A stretch of 14,269 nt of DNA from Coemansia sp. RSA 1804. Its lineage: Eukaryota > Kickxellomycota > Kickxellomycetes > Kickxellales > Kickxellaceae. The translations under genes and the position numbers were made by a program. The stretch covers positions 1 to 14,269 of the forward strand of contig JANBTH010000589.1 of NCBI GenBank assembly GCA_027578815.1, given 5' to 3'. Below are positions 1 to 8,257 of this stretch, piece after piece (positions within the stretch are counted from its first letter, which is position 1; every line of letters begins with the position of its first letter). The notes under the pieces were generated by a model that was not told where the DNA came from, did not search any database, and saw only the letters and a program-made list of their open reading frames with translations.

Positions 1-1262
1 GATGTCGGGCTGCGCGGTTCCTTGACGATGCTGAGGCTGCTGTGGTGGCGCTGTGCGCGGATGGAGGCAGCCAACGGCTTTGGCTTGCTGGCAGTCAGTG
101 CAGAGGAGGACTGAAGCACCAGCCCCAGAGAGTTGGACGGAGCAGCAAGGCGTGCCATGCCCTCTGTGACCGCACCAGGTGAGCCCAGCTTGGCCTGCAG
201 CGCCGAGATGTTGGATGCTGGCTTTGCGCGGCGCAGTTGTGGGCCATTGGCGCCAGGAGACAGCGGCGACATTGGCCGCAACAGAGCGCCAGCAGGAAGC
301 GTCTCCATCGACAGACCAAGGTGCGTGAAGCTGCGTTTGCGGTTAGCAAGCGTAGAACCGCCCAGTGTGCGGTTGGAGGCCGCTGTAGTGCGGCCAGACG
401 CCAAGGTGCTGGCTTCGCTCGAGCCCTGACCGCTGCTTGCGCCCGACCGCCGGCTGCCTTGCGAAGGCTTGCGCTGCGTTGTATCGTGAGCAGGCGACTG
501 ACAGTGGCTGACAGTGACGCGGTGTGGGAGCTTTGGTGCGTGGCTGGCTTGGTGTGGCGTGTCAGAGAGACTGCGCTCATGAGGACGACGTCCATCATCG
601 TTGCTGGCACTGTCCGTTGCTGGCGAGACAAGCGCCGACTCAGAGTGAACGAAGCTGAGGGCTCCAGGCGACTGCGGAAACGGGATTTTCCCAATAGCCG
701 GCGTCAGACTGCCCTTTGTCCCGCGAGTGCGCGGACTAGTCTCCGAGTCAAGCGTCAGCTTGTTGAAGAAAGCGCCAAGGCGTGCTCCCAGACCTTCGTG
801 CCGCTGCTTCTCTTTGCGCGGCGACCCACTGGCACGAGCTGGCGTCTGCTTGTGTGTTTGGACCGGCCGCAGAGGCGCTGTTTCGGACCGTTGGCGGTTG
901 AGCTTCTTGGCCTGTGCAATTGGTCTGCGTGAATCATCGACCTCCTTGGGCAGGCTTCCTATCGACTGGCTCAACACCGCTGTTGCATTGGTGGGTGATG
1001 CAGGTCCTGCTGCATCGCCTGCATGGGCTGCCAACGCCCGCACAATGGCATCGTCGCTGATGTCGCCAGCATTCGGCAGGTAGCTGCCGATAACCTTGGC
1101 GCCCTGCTCCGAGATGAAGCCCATGGCCGCCAGCAGACGCACATCGCGTCTAATGGAGCTGCACAGATAGCCCACCAATGGGTTTATGTCGAGTGTTGTG
1201 GGCTCGTGGACGCTGTATTTGGGCAGAAGCCCAGGCTGAGTGGTCTGTGGATATGCAAGCAT
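1..1262 (-). CDS. Ser/Pro-rich adaptor-like protein, N-terminal 420 residues (3' end outside window)
   Basis: One frame is open on the minus strand from an ATG at 1262 to the left edge, so the C-terminus is missing. No in-frame ATG appears in the roughly 220 bases upstream that I read, so this start is the best choice. Residues 26-63 form a likely helical segment (INPLVGYLCSSIRRDVRLL, then GFISEQGAKVIGSYLP). It resembles the short N-terminal region before the SH3 domain in fungal Lsb1/Pin3/Csh3-type proteins, which act in actin patches and endocytosis. Residues 157-172 (GLGARLGAFFNKLTLD) look like an amphipathic helix. The rest is rich in Ser, Pro, Arg and Ala, probably disordered, with many possible phosphorylation sites such as RSLSD and HHSSLS. 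No SH3 domain is visible; if present it must lie beyond position 1. The coding frame is secure. The family assignment is inferred from about 40 residues and could be wrong. Confidence 0.72.
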   Translation of the reverse strand, partial: MLAYPQTTQPGLLPKYSVHEPTTLDINPLVGYLCSSIRRDVRLLAAMGFISEQGAKVIGSYLPNAGDISDDAIVRALAAHAGDAAGPASPTNATAVLSQSIGSLPKEVDDSRRPIAQAKKLNRQRSETAPLRPVQTHKQTPARASGSPRKEKQRHEGLGARLGAFFNKLTLDSETSPRTRGTKGSLTPAIGKIPFPQSPGALSFVHSESALVSPATDSASNDDGRRPHERSLSDTPHQASHAPKLPHRVTVSHCQSPAHDTTQRKPSQGSRRSGASSGQGSSEASTLASGRTTAASNRTLGGSTLANRKRSFTHLGLSMETLPAGALLRPMSPLSPGANGPQLRRAKPASNISALQAKLGSPGAVTEGMARLAAPSNSLGLVLQSSSALTASKPKPLAASIRAQRHHSSLSIVKEPRSPT

Positions 1263-2243
1263 TACAGAATAAGGGTATCTATGTTGGCAGAGGGGAGTGG
1301 ATGTTGCTGTGATTATGTGCAAGCGGGAGAAGGGAGGATACGCTGCTGGTGGAATGTCTATTGCTGGCGTATACAGGCGTCGTTGCGCATGCAAAAGGGG
1401 GTGATGTATTTGGCAGAGATACAAAAGCAGACAAAGGTTGACAAAAATAGGCAAAAGGGGGGCCCGCAAGAAAACAAGAGATAAATAGATAGAGATAAAT
1501 CGATAGAGGCAGAGAAACGCAGGGGGAGAGAGAGAACGGAGAGTGTCGGATATATGTGCTGGAGTGAAGCGGCAGAAGGCTAGGTTTTAATGAGGCTGAG
1601 CAACGTCTAAGGCTGCTGGAGATGTCATGAAAATACAGGCGGCTTTACAAAGAGAAGGAAAAACGAAGGCAAAATGCTCAAACGCTTCGGCCAGCGGCGC
1701 CTTGGCGACGACCATTGCATATATATGCTCAGCCGCCTTGTTCCGGGCTGATTGTTTGCGCCTGGTGTCGTTTGTTTTTGCAAGCCGCATGCCATGTTAG
1801 TTTTTGGAAAGCAACTTGTTTGTTTGGGTCTGCCATTGTTTACGTCTTGTGCCTTGCTGGCTTTGAAAAGTGCTAAAAATGGCCTTTTTGCAGCCCGCTC
1901 CGCTGCTGCTCCGCGAATCGGCGCATCCGGATATGCCCTTCTTGTGGGTGTTTCTTGCCTGATGGGGGATGCCTGGGCCCCATTATTGCTTGCGCGGCTA
2001 AGGATTGTCCTTGCCATGCATTGGACTGGTTGCCATGCCAAAGCCCCTCCCGCTGTTTGCCGTCTTTGCAGACCGAATCCTTTTGCTTTATCCACTCTGT
2101 CTCCTCCAACCTCCCGCTGTTTCGTGTTCTTCCTGCATTCCTAGATACAGATCGCTCGCTGTTGCTCAGCCCGCTCTCTCTCCCCCAAAAGACAAAATCC
2201 CTTCCTCCCGCACAACTGTTGTTTCTGGCCCACTTGCAACAAC
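1263..2243. other. Divergent intergenic region between the adaptor-like gene and COX20
   Basis: I support no gene here. The left part (about 1480-1550) is purine-rich on the plus strand, with GATA/GAGA-like runs, so on the minus strand it is a pyrimidine tract just upstream of the adaptor-like gene. The right part (about 2090-2240) is C/T-rich on the plus strand and leads to the COX20 start. The two genes are transcribed away from each other, so both promoters must lie in this stretch. Several open frames of 100-156 codons exist on both strands, but they overlap one another, have ordinary composition and resemble nothing known. Confidence 0.6.
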
Positions 2244-2957
2244 ATGTCTGCTGCCAACAACGCAGATGATTCCTCCCGTGGCGAATCCCGTCCGCCACAA
2301 AGATCCTTCTGGGGATTTATCCAGGTACGACCCGCATATTGCCTGTCTTGCTTCTTTCTACATCGGCTGTTCTGTTCACCATTGGCGCTCTGTATTTTCT
2401 ATTTCTTTGCTGTCTGTCCGAAGCTGCCTTTTGAACCGGGCGCCGCCGATCACAACACTGCCGTAGGATCACCGGCTGCTTGTGTTTGTGTTTGTATTTG
2501 CATCTGCATTTGTGTGTTCGTAGAGGCATTCCAAAACAACACGTTTTCTTCAATCTTTCTGACTAACGCCTGCAAATGGCGACTGGCAGTTGCCATCTAT
2601 CCTTCATGGCCTGTACTCCTTTGTGCGTGTATTTCTATGGTGTAGGCCCACAGGTTTGACGACCTTAAGACTGCCCTACGCAGAGAGCCATGTGCGCTGG
2701 AGGGATATTTGTACGGAATGGGCATTGGTGGTGGTGTTGCAATCATTCGCTTGGTCAAGAAGGGTCGCTTGTTAAGTGCTGGAAACTGGGGTGTTGTTGC
2801 ATTTGCTATTGGCGCAGTTATTTCTAAAAGCCTGTGCAGCTTCCAACGGGCTCACTACCATGCTAAGCTAAACACTTTGCTCGAAAAGGGACTGGGCTCG
2901 CAACCTGCACGGCGTGTCGATGGGTTCCGAGACAACGGCTCCGACAAAAAACAATGA
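2244..2957 (+). CDS. COX20: COX20 (FAM36A) cytochrome c oxidase assembly protein, two exons
   Basis: Exons are 2244-2324 and 2646-2957, giving 130 residues. The intron (321 bases, phase 0) begins GTACGA, contains a CTAAC branch-like site near 2563-2567 and ends TAG at 2645. COX20 is an inner mitochondrial membrane chaperone that stabilises newly made Cox2 and presents it for maturation and copper insertion. The family signature is clear: FWGFIQ at 22-27, then PCALEGYLYGMGIGGGVAII (42-61), corresponding to the PCxRxSxLYG motif that opens the first membrane helix. It continues with a short basic loop, SAGNWGVVAFAIGAVIS (71-87) as the second helix, and the Cys/Arg segment CSFQRAHYHAK. The charged C-terminal tail is short. 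The nearby CAG at 2651-2653 cannot be the acceptor in this phase, because it puts a stop immediately after the junction. Length matches the small COX20 family. Confidence 0.87.
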
Positions 2958-3107
2958 GATGTGTAGATTGTATGGGGTTATTATTTTATTAGATTAATGC
3001 AAAATCAGTTTATGCGGATCAATGACGCTTTAGATGTTTTTTTTGGGGGGGAAGCTATTGTCATTTTTATCAGCAAATCTGAGCCACGGTTTAAAATAAG
3101 CAGCTCC

Positions 3108-3119
3108 TCCGCAAGCGGA
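3108..3119. promoter_or_regulatory. CCG-N4-CGG inverted repeat, candidate zinc-cluster regulator site
   Basis: The sequence TCCGCAAGCGGA has perfect five-base arms around an AA core, about 250 bases upstream of the LYS4 start. Inverted CCG/CGG triplets with fixed spacing are the usual target of fungal Zn(II)2Cys6 factors. Yeast Lys14 acts on lysine genes but recognises a tighter spacing (TCCRNYGGA), so this would be a different factor or a diverged site. It is a motif match only. Confidence 0.35.
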
Positions 3120-3163
3120 TAGGCTCTAAAGTGGGAGGGAACCCGCGAAAATTGGATTTGTGG

Positions 3164-3170
3164 TGACTCA
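3164..3170. promoter_or_regulatory. TGACTCA, candidate Gcn4/Cpc1 (general amino acid control) site
   Basis: A perfect TGACTCA heptamer lies 195 bases upstream of the LYS4 ATG. This is the canonical site of Gcn4/CPC-1 bZIP activators, which induce amino acid biosynthesis genes, including lysine genes, on starvation in ascomycetes. Location and gene identity agree with that role. Use in this organism is inferred. Confidence 0.5.
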
Positions 3171-3365
3171 CAAGGCATTGACTGTCAAGACTGGTTCATC
3201 ACGGCTCTTTCGATCATTGGAAAAGCCTATTTTGTGACTGGCCAAAGCGCTAGAAAAGATAAAAAAAAGAGACAATAGTTTTGCCACCTGTTCAATCTTA
3301 TCTTTCTAGACTGCACGAAAAGTGACTTTTTACAATATTCTCATCTATATTTGTTTGCTGTGACC

Positions 3366-5585
3366 ATGAGCTTCAGGCTACTTGTTGCTGCTGCTGCCGC
3401 CCGCCGAGTCGGACCACATGCCGCAGCCTCCGCACCGCGCAGACACTCGGTGCTAACCACAAAGCGCGGGTTCGGCTTTACTACGCCGCGCCAGGGCGGC
3501 CAGACGCTTGTAGAGAAGATTGCGCAGCAGCACGCTGTGGGATTGTCTGAAGGCGAGCTTGTGCGCAGTGGCGACTTTATTGGCATTCGCCCACGACACA
3601 TCATGACGCACGACAACACCGGCGCGGTCATTCCAAAGTTCACCAGCATCGGCGCAACAAGGCTTGCCGATCCAAAACAGCCTGTTTTTGCTCTTGACCA
3701 CGACATCCAGAACAAGGGCGAGAAGAACATTGCTAAATACCACAGCATTGAGCGCTTTTCCAAGCTGCATGGAAACCAGTTCTATCCGGCTGGTCGCGGC
3801 ATTGCGCACCAGGTCCTTGTCGAGGAAGGTCACGCATGGCCAGGCACTATGGTGGTTGGCTCAGACTCACACTCAAACATGTACGGCGGTATCGGCTGTC
3901 TCGGCACGCCTGTTGTGCGTACTGATGCTGCTGCGATCTGGGCAACATCGCAGACATGGTGGCAGGCACCGCCCGTTGCAAAGGTCGAGCTGCGTGGCCA
4001 GCTCCCGGCCGGCGTTGTTGGAAAGGATGTCATCGTGGCTCTTTGCGGTCTATTTTCCAAGGATGAGGTTCTGAATCACGCTGTCGAGTTTGTTGGCGAG
4101 GGCACACGCAGTCTGGTTGTTGAGGACCGCCTTGCAATTGCAAACATGACCACAGAATGGGGTGCTCTTGCCGGGCTCTTTGCTGTTGACGAGACTACCA
4201 TGCAGTGGTACGAGGCGCGTGCAAGGCATATTGCCGAAAAGAGCTCCAACGGTTTGCATCCTATTGTTAATGTCGATGCTGTTGCTGCGCTGCGTCGGAG
4301 CGTGGAGTCAGACCCCGCTCGCTGGCGTCCGGATGAGGATGCTGTCTACGCCAAGCATATCTGGCTTGATCTTGGGTCGTTGACCCCGCACATTTCTGGT
4401 CCAGATACCGTCAAGACCGCCACGCCGCTAGCAGACCTCGAACATAAAAAGATTGCAATCCACAAGGCCTATATTGTCTCCTGTGTGAATTCGCGTGCAA
4501 AGGATCTTCGTGAGGCCGCCAATGTCATTCGTGCCATCAAGCAGGCACGGCCTGACCATACAGTGAAGGCTGCTGATGGTGTATCCTGGTATGTCGCTGC
4601 TGCATCCAGCCAAGTTCAGGCTGAGGCCCAAGCGAGCGGCGACTGGCAGGTGCTTGTTGATGCCGGTGCAAAGACTCTGCCGCCTGGCTGCGGCCCATGC
4701 ATCGGTCTTGGCGTTGGATTGCTGGAAGACGGCGAGGTTGGCATATCGGCAACAAATCGAAACTACAAGGGTCGCATGGGCTCAAAGAAGGCACATACAT
4801 ATCTGGCATCGCCAGCCGTTGTGTCTGCTTCTGCAATCGAGGGTTACATCTGCTCGCCAGAAACAGCAATCGCCAGAGCCAATGCTAAGAACGTATTGCC
4901 TGAAAGTGCGCCACGGCGTGTTTCATTTGGCTTTGAGCATGCGGCACCAACACCCAAGACGGATAGCAATGGTAGTAGTGGTGCCGCTACTGCTGCTGCT
5001 GGCAGCGCAATTGACGGGTTCCCAGAACTGCTTTGTGGAAGGGTTGTGTTCCTGCCGGCAGACAACCTCAATACTGACGGAATCTACCCAGGCAAGTACA
5101 CATATCAAGACGACATCACTCGCGACCAGATGAAGCAAATCGTCATGGAGAACTACGATCCCGAGTTTAGCAAGCTCGTGCAGAATGAAGACATCGTTGT
5201 TGCAGGTGCAAACTTTGGTACAGGATCGTCGCGCGAGCAGGCTGCGACAGCGCTTCTTGCTGCGGGTGTGCGCCTTGTCATCTGCGAGAGTGCAAGCGAA
5301 ACTTTCAAGCGCAATGCAGTAAACAACGGCCTATTGGTACTTGAGTCTCCACCACTCGTCAAGTGGCTGCGCGACAGGTACCAGAAGCCTGACGCAGCAT
5401 CGACGATCATCACTGGTCTCAATGCAAGAGTCGAACTGACTGCAGGCAAGCTGTCACTTGCGAACGATGCTGAAAACAACGAATATACTGGAAGCATCCC
5501 ACGCATTGGCAGAGCAGCACAGGAAATAATTGTTGCAGGTGGTTTGGAGAACTGGGTTCGAAACCGGATGCTAGCTTCCGCGTGA
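3366..5585 (+). CDS. LYS4: Homoaconitase, mitochondrial (LYS4)
   Basis: This intronless gene encodes 739 residues. Homoaconitase converts homocitrate through homoaconitate to homoisocitrate in the fungal alpha-aminoadipate lysine pathway, in the mitochondrial matrix. The frame is open five codons further upstream, but the first ATG is at 3366. The N-terminus (MSFRLLVAAAAARR, rich in Arg and Ala with almost no acidic residues to about 37) fits a mitochondrial presequence. Family motifs include LDHDIQNKGEKN, YPAGRGIAHQ, GSDSHSNMYGGIG, RTDAAAIWATSQTWWQ and TTEWGALAGLF. The three [4Fe-4S] ligands are present: Cys373 in VSCVNSR, and Cys442 and Cys445 in GCGPCIG. A Ser/Gly/Ala-rich linker precedes the C-terminal swivel domain, which carries DNLNTDGIYPGKYTYQDD and GTGSSREQAA (around 618-627), the substrate-binding segment. 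The SDSHSN and NTDGIYPGK motifs and overall similarity to yeast Lys4 separate it from true aconitase and from isopropylmalate isomerase. Promoter motifs suggest amino acid control. Confidence 0.96.
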   Translation: MSFRLLVAAAAARRVGPHAAASAPRRHSVLTTKRGFGFTTPRQGGQTLVEKIAQQHAVGLSEGELVRSGDFIGIRPRHIMTHDNTGAVIPKFTSIGATRLADPKQPVFALDHDIQNKGEKNIAKYHSIERFSKLHGNQFYPAGRGIAHQVLVEEGHAWPGTMVVGSDSHSNMYGGIGCLGTPVVRTDAAAIWATSQTWWQAPPVAKVELRGQLPAGVVGKDVIVALCGLFSKDEVLNHAVEFVGEGTRSLVVEDRLAIANMTTEWGALAGLFAVDETTMQWYEARARHIAEKSSNGLHPIVNVDAVAALRRSVESDPARWRPDEDAVYAKHIWLDLGSLTPHISGPDTVKTATPLADLEHKKIAIHKAYIVSCVNSRAKDLREAANVIRAIKQARPDHTVKAADGVSWYVAAASSQVQAEAQASGDWQVLVDAGAKTLPPGCGPCIGLGVGLLEDGEVGISATNRNYKGRMGSKKAHTYLASPAVVSASAIEGYICSPETAIARANAKNVLPESAPRRVSFGFEHAAPTPKTDSNGSSGAATAAAGSAIDGFPELLCGRVVFLPADNLNTDGIYPGKYTYQDDITRDQMKQIVMENYDPEFSKLVQNEDIVVAGANFGTGSSREQAATALLAAGVRLVICESASETFKRNAVNNGLLVLESPPLVKWLRDRYQKPDAASTIITGLNARVELTAGKLSLANDAENNEYTGSIPRIGRAAQEIIVAGGLENWVRNRMLASA

Positions 5586-6574
5586 GTACTAGAAACGATA
5601 GACCTGTTGGTAGCAGCCAGTAAATAGCAATGTAAAGACCCTTTTCTCTTTTCATTTATTTATCTTTGTCGATAGCTGCTATTTTGGCTTTTTTTGTAGA
5701 GTAGAATATATCAAGTTCTGTTGCATATCTTGTATGTGTCGCATATCAATAGACATCTTCACAGAAGCAGTAGCAGACAGCGCATTGTTTTCTTCCAGAA
5801 CCAATGCTCTTTTCCATTTCAGGTCTGGGGCTTTCAGATTAGTCACCGAAAAAGGGGCCGAAATGCAGACAACGCGCACTTTTCTGCATGTCCTTCTTCC
5901 AATAGAAAACGCGCCATGCCTTGTTACCGCACAGAAAAGCCATGCACCAGCTTCATTTCGGGCGTCCAGAAAAGGGGGATTTTCCAACGCTAAAATACAA
6001 GACAGCCAACAGGAGGAAGCCATGTGCATTCAAGAAGGCATGACTTGGAAGCAAGAGGCGGAATGAGCAACACTAGCAGACGTCTAGGATGGCTTTAGTG
6101 CCGCCAACCGCTCGGACAAAAGCCTGCTGAAAGAGCAAACACTCTCTTGGAAAAGATGATGCACAGAAAAATGTGATCTTCGCATATCGCTCCGAAAATA
6201 TGTACGAAGGGAACCCCCAGGCGGATATGTCTTTGCACAAATGATAAGAGTAAAGTCGCGCCCTCTTTTCGTCCATTATCCTGCTATCAGTGTATTTGCT
6301 TATTATTATTATTGCCCCTCCTCCTCCCCTTCTTCCTCATACCCTGTGTCGTCTTCTCTGAAGAGGAAGAAAAGACTTTATAATCAAACTGTAGACAGTT
6401 GGGCGGTGCTAGTCTGGCCTTTTTCTTTTTCTTTTTCACTTTCCCCTCTATGAAACATATTAATTGTATTTCATTTATCATTTTCTCTTTTTCACTCTTC
6501 TTCTCCTTGTCCATCTTCTATTGTTAACGATATATTTCTCGGTGGAACCTCTTGTTCTTTGCTGACACGACACA
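5586..6574. other. Intergenic region between LYS4 and the deaminase, with deaminase promoter
   Basis: I support no gene. The first 120 bases are T-rich and suit the LYS4 3' end. A (TTA)n run lies near 6300-6313, followed by C/T-rich stretches at about 6314-6360 and 6415-6515 just upstream of the deaminase start, which look like a promoter pyrimidine tract. Two ATG-started minus-strand frames, 5679-6029 (116 codons) and 6073-6276 (67 codons), are open, but I recognise nothing in them and leave them uncalled. Confidence 0.55.
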
Positions 6575-8037
6575 ATGAGACTTGTTATTCGTAACGACGC
6601 CGATACTGTGGCTGATTATATTGGTACGTCTTTGGATTGCTTAGATTTCAGTGCTGCACACTAGTATTTTTCTTTCTCTGTTGGCGCTACGACCTGTTGG
6701 CAAAGTGTACCAGAAGCTATGCCTGTCTTGTGCTGGTGAAGATTTTCTATGCGAGAGCCATTCTGATGGCATCGCTTGTTTAGCAAATAGCAATGATGGC
6801 AAGAGCGCTTCCACCCTTGTTCCACTCTTTCTGACTTGAAGCGGAAGTGTGACATGGATCAGCTGCTTATTTCTTATCCTTCACTGAGGGACTCCTGTTT
6901 TAGACATTGTTTCCGTTTTGCACTGGAAATGGAGATAAAATATAAGGACATGACCCAGACTCCCCCCTTTTTTCTTGTTGATGAGATTTGTTGTTGCTGC
7001 TGTGCCTGGTGGCTTGCGTTGCTTGCCATATATCAATGCTTTGATTCGCTTGTTCCAATCCAGCAGCAATTCCCATGCCTGGCCGACAATTTGAATAGAC
7101 ATTTTGACATACCCCTGCTCTCAAGTAGAGCCATTTGCGCTGTCTTGAGCCGTCGCACATATTCTAAAGCTGGTGATCTGGTTTATATTGCTGTTATAAT
7201 GCGAATCGTGTAGCCGAGTACATCAAGGAACGGATTATCCAGTTCGAGCCCACTGCGGAGCGCCCCTTTGTTATTGGACTCCCGACAGGATCCTCGCCCA
7301 TTGGTGTATACAAGCGTCTGGTGAAGCTCTACAATGAAGGCAGACTCTCATTTAAGAATGTCGTCTCCTTCAACATGGACGAGTATGTTGGCTTACCCCG
7401 CGATCACCCAGAAAGCTACCACAGCTTTATGTGGAACCATCTGTTCAAGCATATTGACATTCCGCCAGAGAATGTCAACATATTGAACGGTAATGCCGCT
7501 GACCTGCAGGTTGAGTGCGAGAGATACGAGGCCAAGATCCAGTCCTACGGTGGCATCGAACTCTTCATGGGCGGCATTGGCCCAGACGGCCACATTGCGT
7601 TCAATGAGCCTGGAAGCTCGCTGCAAAGCCGCACCCGTGTCAAAACGCTGGCATATGAGACAATCATTGCCAATGCTCGCTTCTTTGGAGGCGACGTCTC
7701 AAAGGTTCCCAAGCTAGCACTTACTGTTGGCGTTGGAACCGTTATGGACGCGCGCGAGGTTGTGGTTATTATCACTGGCGCGAACAAGGCGATTGCTCTT
7801 GCAAAGTGTATTGAGGAAGGCGTAAACCACATGTGGACCGTCTCGGCAATCCAGACACATCCTCGCTCGCTCGTTGTATGTGATGACGATGCCACGCTTG
7901 AGCTACACGTCAAGACGGTCCGCTACTTTAAGAGCATTGAGCAGGTTCAAGACGAGATGATTGGACGCGAAAACCTTGGGCTTTACGGGCAGGTTGCAGG
8001 ACCACTTAAATACAAGGCTATTCCGTCGGGGAACTGA
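6575..8037 (+). CDS. GNPDA: Glucosamine-6-phosphate deaminase (GNPDA/NagB family), two exons
   Basis: Exons are 6575-6623 and 7214-8037, giving 290 residues. The 590-base intron starts GTACGT, splits codon 17 after its first base and ends TAG. The enzyme converts glucosamine-6-phosphate to fructose-6-phosphate and ammonia, the last step of GlcNAc (chitin) use, in the cytosol. The splice restores the family N-terminus (MRLVIRNDADTVADYI followed by AEYIKERIIQF). Motifs follow in order: LPTGSSP (39-45, phosphate site), FNMDEYVGLPRDHPESYHSF with Asp72, and GGIGPDGHIAFNEPGSS with Asp141, His143 and Glu148. These four residues occupy the same numbers as the catalytic set of E. coli NagB. SRTRVKTLA, ALTVGVGTVMDAREV and EEGVNHMWTVSA are also present. 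Length is close to the animal enzyme (about 290). The C-terminal 25 residues differ from animal sequences, as is usual. The 3' end faces the secreted chitin-binding-like gene 220 bases away. Confidence 0.95.
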
Positions 8038-8257
8038 CGTGCTTTTTGACATCTGTTCGGAGATTCCAGTGAGTCTTTTGGATTTTATTTTTACAGATGG
8101 CTCTTCTACATATTTCTATAACTAATCAAAGATTCTGTCTGATCCAAGTTCTTTTTTGCTTTTACATATAAAATGGTAGTGAATCGTATAATATTTAAAA
8201 AATACTGTTTGTTGAGAGATAAAAGATAAAAGATACATTTTGTACTGGTTCTACTTT
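8038..8257. other. Convergent 3' spacer between the deaminase and the secreted protein gene
   Basis: This AT-rich spacer separates two stop codons that face each other. It must hold both 3' ends. A short direct repeat of AGATAAA units lies at about 8217-8234. No gene is seen. Confidence 0.55.

Larger units (their letters stand above)
2958..3365. other. Intergenic region: COX20 3' end and LYS4 promoter
   Basis: This stretch is AT-rich with no supportable gene. After the COX20 stop comes a T/A-rich segment suited to 3' end formation, then a T8G7 homopolymer junction at 3037-3051. The second half is the upstream region of LYS4 and holds the two candidate binding sites listed separately. Confidence 0.6.

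Noticed and set aside
95..1083. Several long overlapping frames on both strands at the left end (up to 231 codons)
   Set aside because: They are shadows of the GC-rich minus-strand frame that runs uninterrupted from 1262 to 1 and has a sensible ATG and composition.
1625..2298. Minus-strand frames of 141 and 156 codons and plus-strand frames of 104-153 codons upstream of COX20
   Set aside because: They overlap one another in conflicting frames, several lack an ATG, and none shows a motif. The region is better read as a shared divergent promoter.
5553..5567. GGTTCGAAACC, resembling a tRNA B box
   Set aside because: It lies inside the conserved C-terminal coding sequence of LYS4 and has no matching A box or acceptor stem.
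5679..6276. Minus-strand ATG frames of 116 codons (5679-6029) and 67 codons (6073-6276)
   Set aside because: They have real ATG starts and could be small genes, but I recognise no family, see no splice link between them, and equally long spurious frames occur elsewhere in the window.
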